From Nitrososphaerales archaeon TH1177 (GTDB lineage: Archaea; Thermoproteota; Nitrososphaeria; Nitrososphaerales; Nitrososphaeraceae), in contig JAATVJ010000314.1 in assembly GCA_014523515.1 (NCBI GenBank), positions 1 to 18,727 on the forward strand: DNA of 18,727 bases, in the 5' to 3' direction. Position numbers and translations under genes: made by a program. Positions 7,486-15,506 of this stretch are shown here, one piece after another (position 1 is the first letter of the stretch; each line of letters starts with the position of its first letter). The notes beneath the pieces are model-generated. The model saw only the letters and a program-made list of their open reading frames with translations. It was not told where the DNA came from and made no database searches.

Positions 7486-7513
7486 TAACAAATAAAAAAT
7501 AACAAATAAAAAA
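7486..7513. repeat. 14-bp tandem repeat, two copies
   Basis: The unit TAACAAATAAAAAA occurs twice in direct succession directly after the KGG stop codon, followed by a partial third copy. It is low-complexity and probably arose by slippage. Confidence 0.7.
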
Positions 7514-7519
7514 TAAAAA

Positions 7520-7540
7520 AGAAGGATAAATCTTCTATTT
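7520..7540. terminator. possible weak hairpin terminator between convergent genes
   Basis: AGAAG (7520-7524) can pair with CTTCT (7532-7536) around a 7-base loop, followed by ATTTT. It lies between the KGG gene (plus) and the zinc-ribbon gene (minus), which converge here. The stem is only 5 base pairs and AT-rich. Confidence 0.25.
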
Positions 7541-7567
7541 TGAGAAAGAGTATCCCACAGTCATAAA

Positions 7568-7753
7568 CTACTTATTACTTTTATTATTGATGTTTACTGT
7601 TTTATTATTGATAAACATTGTTAATCCTTCTGTATTGCATTTTGGGCAGTTCCAATTTATTCTAAAATATTCATTAGTAATGTCTACATTTGTCAATTCT
7701 ATTTCTTTACTTGGAAACTTGTAACCACAATTCTCACATTCTAATATTGCCAT
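7568..7753 (-). CDS. small zinc-ribbon protein
   Basis: This 61-residue protein has two CxxC knuckles: CENC (residues 6-9), followed by GYKFPSKEIEL, and CPKC (about 36-39). Together they should bind one zinc ion. The spacing of about 26 residues and the short beta-strand segments between the pairs fit a zinc ribbon of the kind found in many archaeal nucleic-acid-binding or partner proteins. The C-terminus is Asn/Lys-rich. ATG at 7753 is the only sensible start. The broken cysteine-rich gene at 7792-8092 lies 38 bases upstream on the same strand and may once have been in the same transcript. The specific function cannot be read from the sequence. Confidence 0.7.
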   Translation of the reverse strand: MAILECENCGYKFPSKEIELTNVDITNEYFRINWNCPKCNTEGLTMFINNKTVNINNKSNK

Positions 7754-7791
7754 TTTTTATTATGCTATCCAAAGTATTTGTATTTTTATTT

Positions 7792-8092
7792 TTATTCATC
7801 TTCTGGTTCAATTTTTTTTAAAATTATAATTTTATTTCTATCAATACTAATGATGCAATTACCACAATTTCGAGGCCTATTTCTTTTAGAATTTCTTATG
7901 GCACAGGAAAATTGTGGATGAATTGTCACCACTCATCTTTGCTCTTACCGTTATATTAAGATCTTTAGTTAAAGATATCATAGTCAGAGAAAGCGATATA
8001 TACATACTACCATCACATTTACATCTATACCCTGATTCACAGATGGTGATTCAAGCAGAAGGTACTAAGAAAGACACATATAAATACAGCAT
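7792..8092 (-). pseudogene. broken small cysteine-rich gene (TGA plus frameshift)
   Basis: From ATG at 8092 the minus strand reads MLYLYVSFLVPSA, then TGA (8053-8051), then in the same frame ITICESGYRCKCDGSMYISL and on to VRAKMSGDNSSTIF before TAA at 7888-7886. A second frame, open from GTG at 7932, reads VTIHPQFSCAIRNSKRNRPR followed by NCGNCIISIDRNKIIILKK and a stop at 7794-7792. The two frames overlap around 7930, and joining them gives one protein of about 100 residues with clustered cysteines (CKC, CGNC), a likely metal-binding protein. The lower part alone (46 codons from GTG 7932) could still be expressed as a separate small protein. No family is recognised. Confidence 0.45.
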
Positions 8093-8139
8093 CCATAGAA
8101 GAGAAATAAAGTTTTAAAAAGAACCAGAAAGATATTGGA

Positions 8140-8690
8140 TAATTTCCAAGCCGAATTTACTATAGTATCTACACGGATGAATCATTTTTATTCTTCTTTG
8201 ATTTATTTGTAAGAAGGATATATGGATAAAGCAGGATAAACGAACAATTGTAAGAGTTACCAAATCTCATCAACAATTACTCTTTTTTTGGTACTACCAG
8301 CTTGGAAGAAAAACAATTGTTCAGACAGTATATGACTTGTTCACTGCAAACAGATTTTTAGACTATCTAAAATATATACAAAAGAAAATTTCTATAATGC
8401 TATTTATCTCTGGATAAAGCAAAATAGCATTACAGATCAAAAAAAGTGCTAAATATTTAGCTGAAAATAAAGATATCATTTGATTTTAGTATATCTGCCA
8501 AAGGTATCTCCAGAATTCATGATATTAGAATAGATATAACATAGCCAAAGACGATCTTCTTATTCTACAGTACTATTTATTATTTACCGATTTCAGAAAT
8601 AAAAAATATCTATATATTTCAGAACAAAAAGATTCAATCTGAATACGAGAAATTATCTTTTGGAATATATCATCTAGTATATATAAATAG
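8140..8690 (+). pseudogene. IS630-type transposase remnant, heavily frameshifted
   Basis: Pieces of one transposase appear in order but in changing frames: YSIYTDESFLF (from 8161), KKDIWIKQDKRTIVRVTKSH (from 8211), FFGTTSLEEKQLFRQY (from 8284), DLFTANRFLDYLKYIQKKI (from about 8334), YLSLDKA (from 8401), ILVYLPKVSPEFMILE (from about 8483) and NIAKDDLLILQYYLLFTDF (from 8538). The order TDES, then W-x-K...R.IVRV, then FG...L, then FLDYL, then LDKA, then LP..SPE matches IS630-family DDE transposases, where the first and second catalytic acids lie in the DES and LD-type motifs. At least five frame changes and several stops make it certainly inactive. Terminal inverted repeats were not found. Confidence 0.75.
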
Positions 8691-8935
8691 TATATATCTA
8701 ACAAAATATCTATTTTCAAATATACTTAATATCTCTAAATTCAAATAATTTGATAATTTATTATGTATTCTCTAAACTACAACATTTTATAATACAGTTT
8801 GGAAAGTTTGTTTATATATTTAAAAACTATTTGTAAATTTGAAACTATGAAAAAAGTGATTTTAGTTTATTGAAGATAAAGTATTCGAAATATAAATAAA
8901 TCTCGTCAACTATATTGCTATTATAATATACTAAT
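8691..8935. other. AT-rich upstream region of the radical SAM gene
   Basis: No gene is supported here. A box A-like ATATAAAT at 8890-8897 lies about 42 bases before the ATG at 8936 and could serve as promoter with a short leader. Confidence 0.3.
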
Positions 8936-10291
8936 ATGAGATCATACTTTCGAACTAATAGCAAAGGCTTTAAAAAGTTTGAATCATTATACATATGGAA
9001 ACAGCTAAAAGAGAATAGAGGAAAGAGCCTACCTTGGTACTTTGATGTATCAATAAATCGCATGCCTGCCAAATACTTGATTTCCAGATCTATAACTTGT
9101 AAATTTACAGATTTAACAAATATAGATGAACAAAAACTTTGGGAAGAATATACAAATCTAACAGAAATATTCTTAGAGAAGTGGAAAATAATAAGATCAG
9201 AAGAAATCGATATAATAACTGAATTAAATCAACAGAAAGAAACTTCCTTAATGGATTTGACTGTTGAGCTTGTTAAACGTATGCTAACACACTGCAACTT
9301 TTGTCGCTGGAATTGTCAGATTGACAGATCTATTCAACAAACAGTAAATGAAGATAGTATATCTTGCCAGACTAGAAGACAAAAAAAGCATGGTACTTGT
9401 CAGCTAGAATCAACTTCTAAAGTAAGCAGTTATTTTCATCACCGTGGTGAGGAACTTATTTTTAGAGGAACTAATGGATCAGGAACAATTTTCTTTACAA
9501 GCTGTAATATGAGGTGCTCTTTTTGTCAAAATGGAGATATAAGTACAGACAAAGAAAATGGTATTCTTATAACACCAAATAATTTAGCTCTAATGATTTG
9601 GCAGCTTCGAATGGAAGGATCTCATAATATTAACTGGGTCGGGGGTGACCCCACTATACACCTACATACCATTGTACAGGCAATAAGCATGCTCGACTCC
9701 TTCAAAATAGACTGGATAAATAATAGTAAGGATCTTGATTATATTGAATCAGTGAAGTCTGATAAATATTTTAGCAATTTACCTTATGATTCAGAATATG
9801 CATTCTATAAACAGTCTATATTCAATAGCCCACAGCTTTGGAACTCAAACTTCTTTATGAGTAGTGAGGCAATGAGTATTCTGCGTACACTTATGGACGC
9901 CTGGCTACCAGACTTCAAGTTTGGTCCTGGCAAATGTGCGCTAGATCTTTCTAGAACTCCATGGTACTGGGAAACTGTAACTAATAATCTAAAACTTGTC
10001 CATGAATGGGGAGAAGATTTTGTAATACGTCATCTCATAATGCCTAATCATATTGAATGTTGTACCAAGCCTGTTCTAGATTGGATTGCCAATAATATGC
10101 CAGAAGTTCAGATCAACATTATGGATCAGTACCATCCAGACAACCTATGCAATCCATTGTCACCAAAATATAAAGATCGTTATAAGGAAATTGCAAGATC
10201 TCCTACGAAAGAAGAAATAAGAAGAGCATATCAGTATGCTAATGATCTAAATCTTAACTTTAAACCATTATCTCATGAAAAAAACGTCTGA
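8936..10291 (+). CDS. PflX-like radical SAM protein
   Basis: This is a 451-residue radical SAM enzyme of the group annotated as pyruvate formate-lyase activating enzyme-like (PflX). The SAM cluster motif is CNMRCSFC (Cys190, Cys194, Cys197), inside GSGTIFFTSCNMRCSFCQNG. It is preceded by the usual extra cysteine region, HCNFCRWNC (120-127) and HGTCQ (152-156). WVGGDPT (234-240) fits the SAM-binding GGEP-like strand. The C-terminal FVIRHLIMPNH (362-372) and MDQYHP (396-401) are also typical of the group. An N-terminal extension of about 110 residues and an insertion at about 255-305 make it longer than bacterial PflX (about 300-340). The real substrate of these archaeal proteins is unknown; formate-lyase activation is unlikely. 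It appears to be a single-gene unit. Confidence 0.88.
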   Translation: MRSYFRTNSKGFKKFESLYIWKQLKENRGKSLPWYFDVSINRMPAKYLISRSITCKFTDLTNIDEQKLWEEYTNLTEIFLEKWKIIRSEEIDIITELNQQKETSLMDLTVELVKRMLTHCNFCRWNCQIDRSIQQTVNEDSISCQTRRQKKHGTCQLESTSKVSSYFHHRGEELIFRGTNGSGTIFFTSCNMRCSFCQNGDISTDKENGILITPNNLALMIWQLRMEGSHNINWVGGDPTIHLHTIVQAISMLDSFKIDWINNSKDLDYIESVKSDKYFSNLPYDSEYAFYKQSIFNSPQLWNSNFFMSSEAMSILRTLMDAWLPDFKFGPGKCALDLSRTPWYWETVTNNLKLVHEWGEDFVIRHLIMPNHIECCTKPVLDWIANNMPEVQINIMDQYHPDNLCNPLSPKYKDRYKEIARSPTKEEIRRAYQYANDLNLNFKPLSHEKNV

Positions 10292-10757
10292 TGAATATTT
10301 AATATAATATATTTTAATATACTCTAATTGGTAATAGGTAAAAATAATAGTAATAATATTACTTTTAAACATATATTCTGTTTAATTTAAATTGTATTTA
10401 TATATCTATTATTAGGATACATTATTAATATTATATGCTGTATAATCGGCTGTATTAAATTAAGGAAATAGATTTAGCCGTAAATGCTCTATTTCTAATC
10501 TGTTATGGTAATTAGATTATTTTCCATTAACTACTAAATCCTAATTCGTTTTCATTATTTATTTTAGATATATAGTATGATGATTTCATTTTATTAATTT
10601 TTTTTGTTTTACTAATTCAATACTTTATTTCTAAATATTTACAGTGATAAAACAGCTGATATGATCACGGTATAATTAAAAGTTCTTTATTAGAATATGA
10701 AGATAGTGGATATATATCATTATATGGTTATTCTAGTTGCTATTAATTATGTTCTAT
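10292..10757. other. AT-rich gap with one inverted repeat
   Basis: No gene is supported. GAAATAGA (10465-10472) and TCTATTTC (10488-10495) are a perfect 8-base inverted repeat with a 15-base loop. It could be a hairpin in a transcript or a binding site, but it is not followed by a T-run. Confidence 0.35.
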
Positions 10758-11121
10758 TCAGTTGATTGTTTTTCTTCTTTTAATTCTCTTCTCATCTTTC
10801 AAAGATAGTGGTGGAAGTGTGCTCATATCTAAAATATCTAAATCTTTAGTTTGTTTCTTGTTATTAGTTTCATCTTATGCAATCTCTTCTTCAGATTGTT
10901 GTTTTTCTGTCTTGATCTTATTTAAAGGCTCTAAGAGACTTAAGTCCTTCGTATGTAGCTTCTGGTTGTTTAGTTGGTTTTTCTTGGTACCAACAATCAC
11001 CAAAATCAATTACCTCACCTTTTTCATAAACAATATTTTCACAACATTGAACAAAATAAAAAGTTGCTCCTTGTTCTACTACCTCACAATCAAATCAAGA
11101 TTCTGCATCTGCCTTTTTCAT
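10758..11121 (-). pseudogene. broken small gene with in-frame TGA at codon 9 and a frameshift
   Basis: ATG at 11121 begins MKKADAES, then TGA (11097-11095), then the same frame continues as FDCEVVEQGATFYFVQCCEN, through GEVIDFGDCWYQEKPTKQPE and SLRAFK to TAA at 10920-10918. A second frame crosses this stop (NKIKTEKQQSEEEIA), meets TAA, and goes on as DETNNKKQTKDLDILDMSTL to TGA at 10760-10758. Joined, these give a protein of about 120 residues with a Cys-rich beta-type N-terminal half and a charged, disordered C-terminal tail. No family is recognised. Three interruptions point to a decaying gene. A plus-strand open frame over the same bases is its shadow. Confidence 0.5.
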
Positions 11122-11455
11122 CTCTAATGTTTTACTAACACTAAAAATGAAAGAAAAACCATAATACTAAATAAAATTTGTATTTTTACTGCTATATGCA
11201 GTTTATACATGACTATATGTATAGAAACATTTAAGACTATCTAATAATTTGTTATTGAATAATAAGTAATTTACAAAATATGTCTTCATAATTAAAAAAT
11301 ATGATCTAGAAAAGTAGAACAAAAATTTTTGGATATCCAAATTTAATATAAAAAATTAGCTTTGGATGTTCTCCCTTAGAATCTGAATATTTCAGAAACA
11401 AGAGTGAACATTTTATTTCTTATTTGTTCTTACAAAGTTAATTCTCTTTTATCTA
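11122..11455. other. AT-rich gap with a 14-bp palindrome
   Basis: No gene is seen. TTTGGATATCCAAA (11328-11341) is a perfect palindrome lying about 115 bases downstream of the repeat-protein stop codon. It may be a regulator site or chance. Confidence 0.35.
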
Positions 11456-12154
11456 TTAGTTTTCAGCTGATTGTGAAGCTGATTGATCTATGTTCTGATC
11501 TATATCTTCACCTTCTGCTTCTTGTTCTGCTGCTTGTCCAATAGCTTGTTCTATATCTTCACCTTCTGCTACTTGTTTTGCTGCTTGTCCTATCTGCTGT
11601 GCTATATCTTCACCTATTCCTAATTGTGAAGCTTTTTGTCCAATAGCTTGTTCTATATCCTCACCTACTGCTACTTGTTTTGCTGCTTGTCCTATCTGCT
11701 GTGCTATATCTTCACCTATTCCTAATTGTTCTGCTTGTTGTTGAATCTTCTGTGCTATATCAGCAGGAATTTGACAAGGTGTAGTTATACAAACTATATC
11801 TGGACCTACTGCTACTTGTTCTGCTTGTTGTTGAATCTTCTGTACTATATCTTCACCTATTCCTAATTGTGAAGCTTTTTGTCCAATAGCTTGTTCTATA
11901 TCCTCACCTACTGCTATTTGTTCTGCTGCTTGTCCTATCTGCTGTGCTATATCTTCACCTATTCCTAATTGTTCTGCTTGTTGTTGAATCTTCTGTGCTA
12001 TATCCTCACCTACTGCTACTTGTTCTGCTTGTTGTCCTATCTCCTGTTCAAATACTGTACCATATGATGTTTTAAAAAAACTGGTCGGTAAAACAACAGA
12101 AAGTGACAGCACAGTGAACATTACAAGACTTAGAAAAATCTTATTGATGTCCAT
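11456..12154 (-). CDS. secreted 17-residue repeat protein
   Basis: This 232-residue protein has an N-terminal signal peptide: a short charged start, a hydrophobic core FLSLVMFTVLSLSVVL (7-22), then a polar region. From residue 36 to the end it is made of about eleven 17-residue repeats, consensus EDIAQ-x-IGQ-x-A-x-Q-x-x-x-G. Repeats are rich in Gln, Glu, Ala and Ile and lack aromatic residues, so an amphipathic helix-turn array is likely. Residues 118-131 interrupt the array with PDIVCITTPCQIPA, whose two Cys (122, 127) could form a disulphide. Later repeats become more acidic (EGEDIEQ, EGEDIDQ). No enzyme motif is present. Similar Gln-rich exported repeat proteins occur in soil thaumarchaea, and a role at the cell surface or in the extracellular matrix is an inference. 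A TATA box lies at the expected distance upstream. Confidence 0.85.
   Translation of the reverse strand: MDINKIFLSLVMFTVLSLSVVLPTSFFKTSYGTVFEQEIGQQAEQVAVGEDIAQKIQQQAEQLGIGEDIAQQIGQAAEQIAVGEDIEQAIGQKASQLGIGEDIVQKIQQQAEQVAVGPDIVCITTPCQIPADIAQKIQQQAEQLGIGEDIAQQIGQAAKQVAVGEDIEQAIGQKASQLGIGEDIAQQIGQAAKQVAEGEDIEQAIGQAAEQEAEGEDIDQNIDQSASQSAEN
11459..12049 (-). repeat. 51-bp tandem coding repeats with higher-order structure
   Basis: About eleven 51-base units encode the 17-residue repeats. Units 1-3 (protein 50-100) and 5-7 (132-181) are almost the same three-unit block, differing at only a few residues, so the array seems to have grown by duplication of a 153-base block on either side of the Cys-containing spacer. 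Confidence 0.8.
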
Positions 12155-12184
12155 AATTTTTCAGTAACAATGAATTAGTACTGT

Positions 12185-12194
12185 AATATATAAG
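12185..12194 (-). promoter_or_regulatory. TATA box of the repeat-protein gene
   Basis: The minus strand reads CTTATATATTA, about 35 bases before the ATG at 12154. This matches archaeal box A and predicts a leader of roughly ten bases. Confidence 0.55.
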
Positions 12195-12800
12195 ATTTTT
12201 CTATTTTTTTTCTATATAATTAATGATAATAGATATCTGTATCAACAAACTAAAAATCGCTGTTTATTATCTTATTCCTAAATTAACTATATTCTTTTTA
12301 AATCTAATTTCTAGACATAATTATAATTTAACTTAACAGTTATGTAACCATATCTTTTATTTAATATATCATTCATTCTCTTATTATATCTCTCATTATA
12401 GTTGTACATCAAATAATTTTAAAAATTATAATTATATCATATTATTAAATTTTTTTTCAAAGATTAAGATCAAAGAAAAATAAATACTAAAATGGATATT
12501 ATAAAAGTGTATACTTTAGGCCAAAAATATTAAAATAATTTATAAAATAGTAATTCTATTTTGTATTATTTATTTCATACTATAATATAGACACGAATAA
12601 TAATAATTCAATATTAATATAATTTTATATAGTGAAAGAAAAGCCTTTAATAGAAAATAATATCGACTATTTCTACCTTAATTGATGATAATATATATTT
12701 TCCAAACTAATCTTGCAATTTACTACAATAAAAAGACTTTTACCATGTAAAAGAATTTAAAATATTAATAATTAAAATGAAAACTTATATACTTTAATAA
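12195..12800. other. AT-rich divergent intergenic region
   Basis: This separates the repeat-protein gene (minus) from the FGD-like gene (plus). It has many A/T runs and no coding frame, RNA gene or clear long repeat. Such a long spacer could hold regulatory sites or an unrecognised small RNA, but nothing specific is visible. Confidence 0.4.
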
Positions 12801-12810
12801 AATATATAAT
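12801..12810 (+). promoter_or_regulatory. TATA box of the FGD-like gene
   Basis: AATATATAAT is centred 28 bases before the ATG at 12833, the spacing expected for a leaderless archaeal transcript. It supports ATG 12833 over the TTG at 12821. Confidence 0.5.
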
Positions 12811-12832
12811 TGAATACTTATTGTCAAGATCA

Positions 12833-13828
12833 ATGGTAGGAACAAGATTAAGTATTCAAGCAGCACATGAACAGATTAATCCTACTGAATTATTAAATGA
12901 TGCAATATATTTAGATAAAAAGGAGATAGAACGTTGCTGGACTAGTGACCACTATATGCCTTGGTGGAACACTGAAGCTTCAGGAGGAGCAGCATGGCCA
13001 TGGATGGGTGCTGCTTTAGCAAAGACTACAAAATTGGTCATTGGTACAGGAGTAACAGCTCCTATACTAAGATATCATCCTGCAATAGTAGCACAGGTAT
13101 TTGCAACCTTAGCTTATATGTTTCCAAATAGAGTATTTTTGGGAGTAGGAAGGGGAGAAGCTCTAAATGAAGTACCTTCTGGAAATATTTGGCCCTCGAA
13201 TATAGAGAAATTCAAACGTTTAATAGAATCTATAAAATTGATAAAGAAATTATGGACAGAAGATTGGGTTAATTTTAATGGAGAATTTTATTCAGTCAAA
13301 GATTCTAAATTATATACTAAACCTACATATTCAATTCCGATATATATAGCTGGTTTAGGAGAACAATCTGCACAATTAGCCGGTGAGGAAGGAAATGGTT
13401 TTGTAACTAATGAACTTGATATAAACAAACTAAAAGATAAGCTTTTACCTGCAGTAAGAAAGGGAACTTATAAAGCAGGAAAGGATTATGATCAATTAGA
13501 AAAAATATTATTTATTCCTGCTTCTTATGATGAAGATAAACAAAAAGCAATAGAATCAATAAGATTTTGGAGAGGTGCTATGATTAAAGCATTTTTTGAT
13601 GTAGATGTGCATGATCCAAGAAAGATTGAAGAGAATGGTCAGGTGATTGATGATGATTCTTTAGAAAAAAAGTTATTTGTGATAACCAATGAAGAAGAAG
13701 GAATCAAGAAACTACAAAGATATATAGAGATTGGATTTACTGAAATTGTATTTACCAATTCTAGTCCTAATAGAAATAAATTTGTAGATCTTGTAAAGAA
13801 AATATCTACTACTATAAATAATCGGTAA
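12833..13828 (+). CDS. F420-dependent glucose-6-phosphate dehydrogenase homologue
   Basis: This 331-residue luciferase-like (LLM) oxidoreductase is similar along its length to mycobacterial Fgd1. Shared landmarks are the start (VGTRLSIQAAHEQINPTELL), the TSDHYMPWW segment (Fgd1 has SDHFQPW), RYHPAIVAQVFATLAYMFPN, RVFLGVGRGEALNEVPSG, IPIYIAGLG and LLPAVRKG. In Fgd1 the first His and nearby residues bind F420, and GVGxGEALNE lines the cofactor site. The reaction would be oxidation of a sugar phosphate, or a related hydroxy compound, with transfer of hydride to F420. The sugar specificity is not certain, and archaeal relatives may use other substrates. ATG 12833 is chosen because it aligns with the Fgd1 start and fits the TATA box; a TTG four codons earlier is possible. 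It is not in an operon. Confidence 0.85.
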   Translation: MVGTRLSIQAAHEQINPTELLNDAIYLDKKEIERCWTSDHYMPWWNTEASGGAAWPWMGAALAKTTKLVIGTGVTAPILRYHPAIVAQVFATLAYMFPNRVFLGVGRGEALNEVPSGNIWPSNIEKFKRLIESIKLIKKLWTEDWVNFNGEFYSVKDSKLYTKPTYSIPIYIAGLGEQSAQLAGEEGNGFVTNELDINKLKDKLLPAVRKGTYKAGKDYDQLEKILFIPASYDEDKQKAIESIRFWRGAMIKAFFDVDVHDPRKIEENGQVIDDDSLEKKLFVITNEEEGIKKLQRYIEIGFTEIVFTNSSPNRNKFVDLVKKISTTINNR

Positions 13829-14331
13829 CTTGTTATATTTTCTTATTGTCATTACAATTTTAATTATATTTATTTATTGTTTCCATTTTCACTTTTAAAT
13901 ATAAATATACAAAAAATTCTTGTATAATAAGTAAAAATATATTTATTAGGTCCATAGTCTCTGAAATACTTTTATATTTTTCCCTCATTTGTGAATCAAA
14001 CTTACTAAAAGATTTGAAAACCAGCATTTAACATAGATTGATGGCTTAGAGTTAATGGAAAAAAATATGGCAAATAACAAAGAATAAAATTATAACTTAT
14101 CCAAAATAGAAAGTTAAATAACATTTGTAACCATATAGTTAACAATATTAAAAAAATTTTTCATTCAATTATTATATAAAAGATCTTTACACAAGTACAA
14201 ATTTCAATAATTGAAATTTCTTTGAAAGTCATTGATGTGATCTATCATGATATAGATATATTAATTCATTTCTACTTGTTAACTATTGATTTTCAGAACT
14301 TTTGAGAAAAAAACTGCTGTAAATATAAATT
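13829..14331. other. AT-rich gap between convergent oxidoreductase genes
   Basis: No coding or RNA gene is seen. It contains the perfect palindrome at 14199-14219 and several short A/T runs that could end transcription from either side. Confidence 0.4.
14199..14219. repeat. 21-bp perfect palindrome
   Basis: Ten bases, AAATTTCAAT, are followed by a single A and then the exact reverse complement ATTGAAATTT. It is 112 bases past the 3' end of the minus-strand LLM gene and 370 bases past that of the FGD-like gene. It could be a dimeric regulator site or a hairpin. Confidence 0.6.
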
Positions 14332-15354
14332 TTATATTTTACTAATTACCTTAGAATAAAATAATTTTAACGTAATATCATTTAATTCTTTAAAATGTAT
14401 AATAAAATGATTTACACCAATGTCAATATATTCATCTAATCCTTTAATTATCTTTTCAGGAGTTCCTATAGTGATACCATCAACAAGATATTGAATTAGT
14501 TGCTCTTTTGTTTGATCTTTTTTTTTATATTTTGTAAGAATTTGATCAATTTCTTCTTCTGATTCTTCAACTATGCATGGTAAAACTACTGAATATTGTA
14601 TTTCATTATGATCTCTTCCAATGGAATTGCAATATTGCTTTAAAATAGATATTTTTCTTCTCATTTCATCTGGAGAACCAAAGAAAAGGTTATATCTATC
14701 AGCATGTTTTGCTACAACCTTGAGCAAATATTTTTCTCCTGTACCACCAACCATTATTATTGGACGAGGTTTTTGAATTGGTTTAGGATTACATATAGCG
14801 TTCTTTATTTTGTAGTATCTGCCATCAAAATAAGTTCTTTTTTCTGTCCACATTGATTTAATTATACATAAAGATTCATCTAATTGTTTAATTCTTGTTG
14901 TATTTGATGGAAAATTATATCCGTATGCAATGTACTCATCTTCATACCAGCCAGCACCAATTCCTAATTCTGTTCTTCCTTTACTTATTACATCTAGAGT
15001 TGAGATCATCTTTGACAAAAGTGCAGGATTACGATATGAATTGCATAGTACTATTTGTCCTATCTTTATTTTTGTTGTTATTGTTGCAATAGCAGATAAT
15101 AATGTAAAACACTCAAAAATGTTCTTTTCAATATCATCTCTATAGTGAGGAATAAAATGATCGTAAGTATACAACATGTTAAATCCAAGATTATCAGCTG
15201 TTATTGCAATAGATTTCGAGAATTCATATTGTTTGATAGGATCATTTTCCTCTTCTAATGGCAGATCCCCTCCTCTCCATCCTTGCGGGATCGTTAATCC
15301 AAATAATATTTTATTATTATTTTCTTTTTCTTTTAATAATATTTTTTTGTCCAT
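14332..15354 (-). CDS. LLM-class F420-dependent oxidoreductase
   Basis: This 340-residue single-domain TIM-barrel protein is of the bacterial luciferase-like family that uses F420 or FMN. Landmarks are FGLTIPQGWRGG (18-29), the YTYDHFIPH segment near 63-71, the IKIGQIVLCNSYRNPALLSK strand near 95-115, RTELGIGAGWYEDEY (about 126-140), and the C-terminal GTPEKIIKGLDEYIDIGVNH. GxGAGWxxxEY and the phrase YRNPALLSKM are typical of F420-dependent LLM enzymes in actinobacteria and thaumarchaea. The substrate cannot be inferred. It is only distantly like the FGD-type enzyme at 12833 and is not a recent duplicate. It is divergent from the PHA synthase gene, 152 bases apart, so the two may share a regulatory region. 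ATG at 15354 is supported; the first 15 residues are Lys/Asn-rich. Confidence 0.85.
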   Translation of the reverse strand: MDKKILLKEKENNNKILFGLTIPQGWRGGDLPLEEENDPIKQYEFSKSIAITADNLGFNMLYTYDHFIPHYRDDIEKNIFECFTLLSAIATITTKIKIGQIVLCNSYRNPALLSKMISTLDVISKGRTELGIGAGWYEDEYIAYGYNFPSNTTRIKQLDESLCIIKSMWTEKRTYFDGRYYKIKNAICNPKPIQKPRPIIMVGGTGEKYLLKVVAKHADRYNLFFGSPDEMRRKISILKQYCNSIGRDHNEIQYSVVLPCIVEESEEEIDQILTKYKKKDQTKEQLIQYLVDGITIGTPEKIIKGLDEYIDIGVNHFIIHFKELNDITLKLFYSKVISKI

Positions 15355-15506
15355 TTAATTTTATATTATAGTTGTTATCTATAAGCTATGAGGTAATCTA
15401 TGCTGATCTTAGATAAGAAATAGGCACTTAAATTGAATAATACCAGAAAATACAATATTTTTAAAAAGCATATTTATATTTTTAGAGAATCAATTGTTTT
15501 GATAAA
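15355..15506. promoter_or_regulatory. divergent promoter region, LLM enzyme and PHA synthase
   Basis: For the PHA synthase, TTTATATT (15473-15480) is centred 30 bases before the ATG, a good archaeal box A for a leaderless or nearly leaderless transcript. For the LLM gene, the minus strand has CTTATAGA at about 15381-15388, about 30 bases before its ATG, a weaker match. No clear operator repeat is seen between them. Confidence 0.5.

Noticed and set aside
7914..8117. Plus-strand 67-codon open frame from GTG
   Set aside because: It is the opposite strand of the CESGYRCKCDG frame, with no motif or start signal.
474..11121. TGA read as selenocysteine or another amino acid in the three interrupted small genes
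   Set aside because: TGA ends intact genes here (nuclease, radical SAM protein), no SECIS-like hairpin was noticed, and two of the three genes carry other damage. Nonsense mutation is simpler.
10762..11127. Plus-strand 121-codon open frame, membrane-like
   Set aside because: It is the reverse of the Cys-rich broken gene on the minus strand, whose translation looks far more protein-like.
11456..12054. CRISPR-like periodic repeats
   Set aside because: The 51-base period is coding, in frame, without unique spacers, and gives an exported repeat protein.
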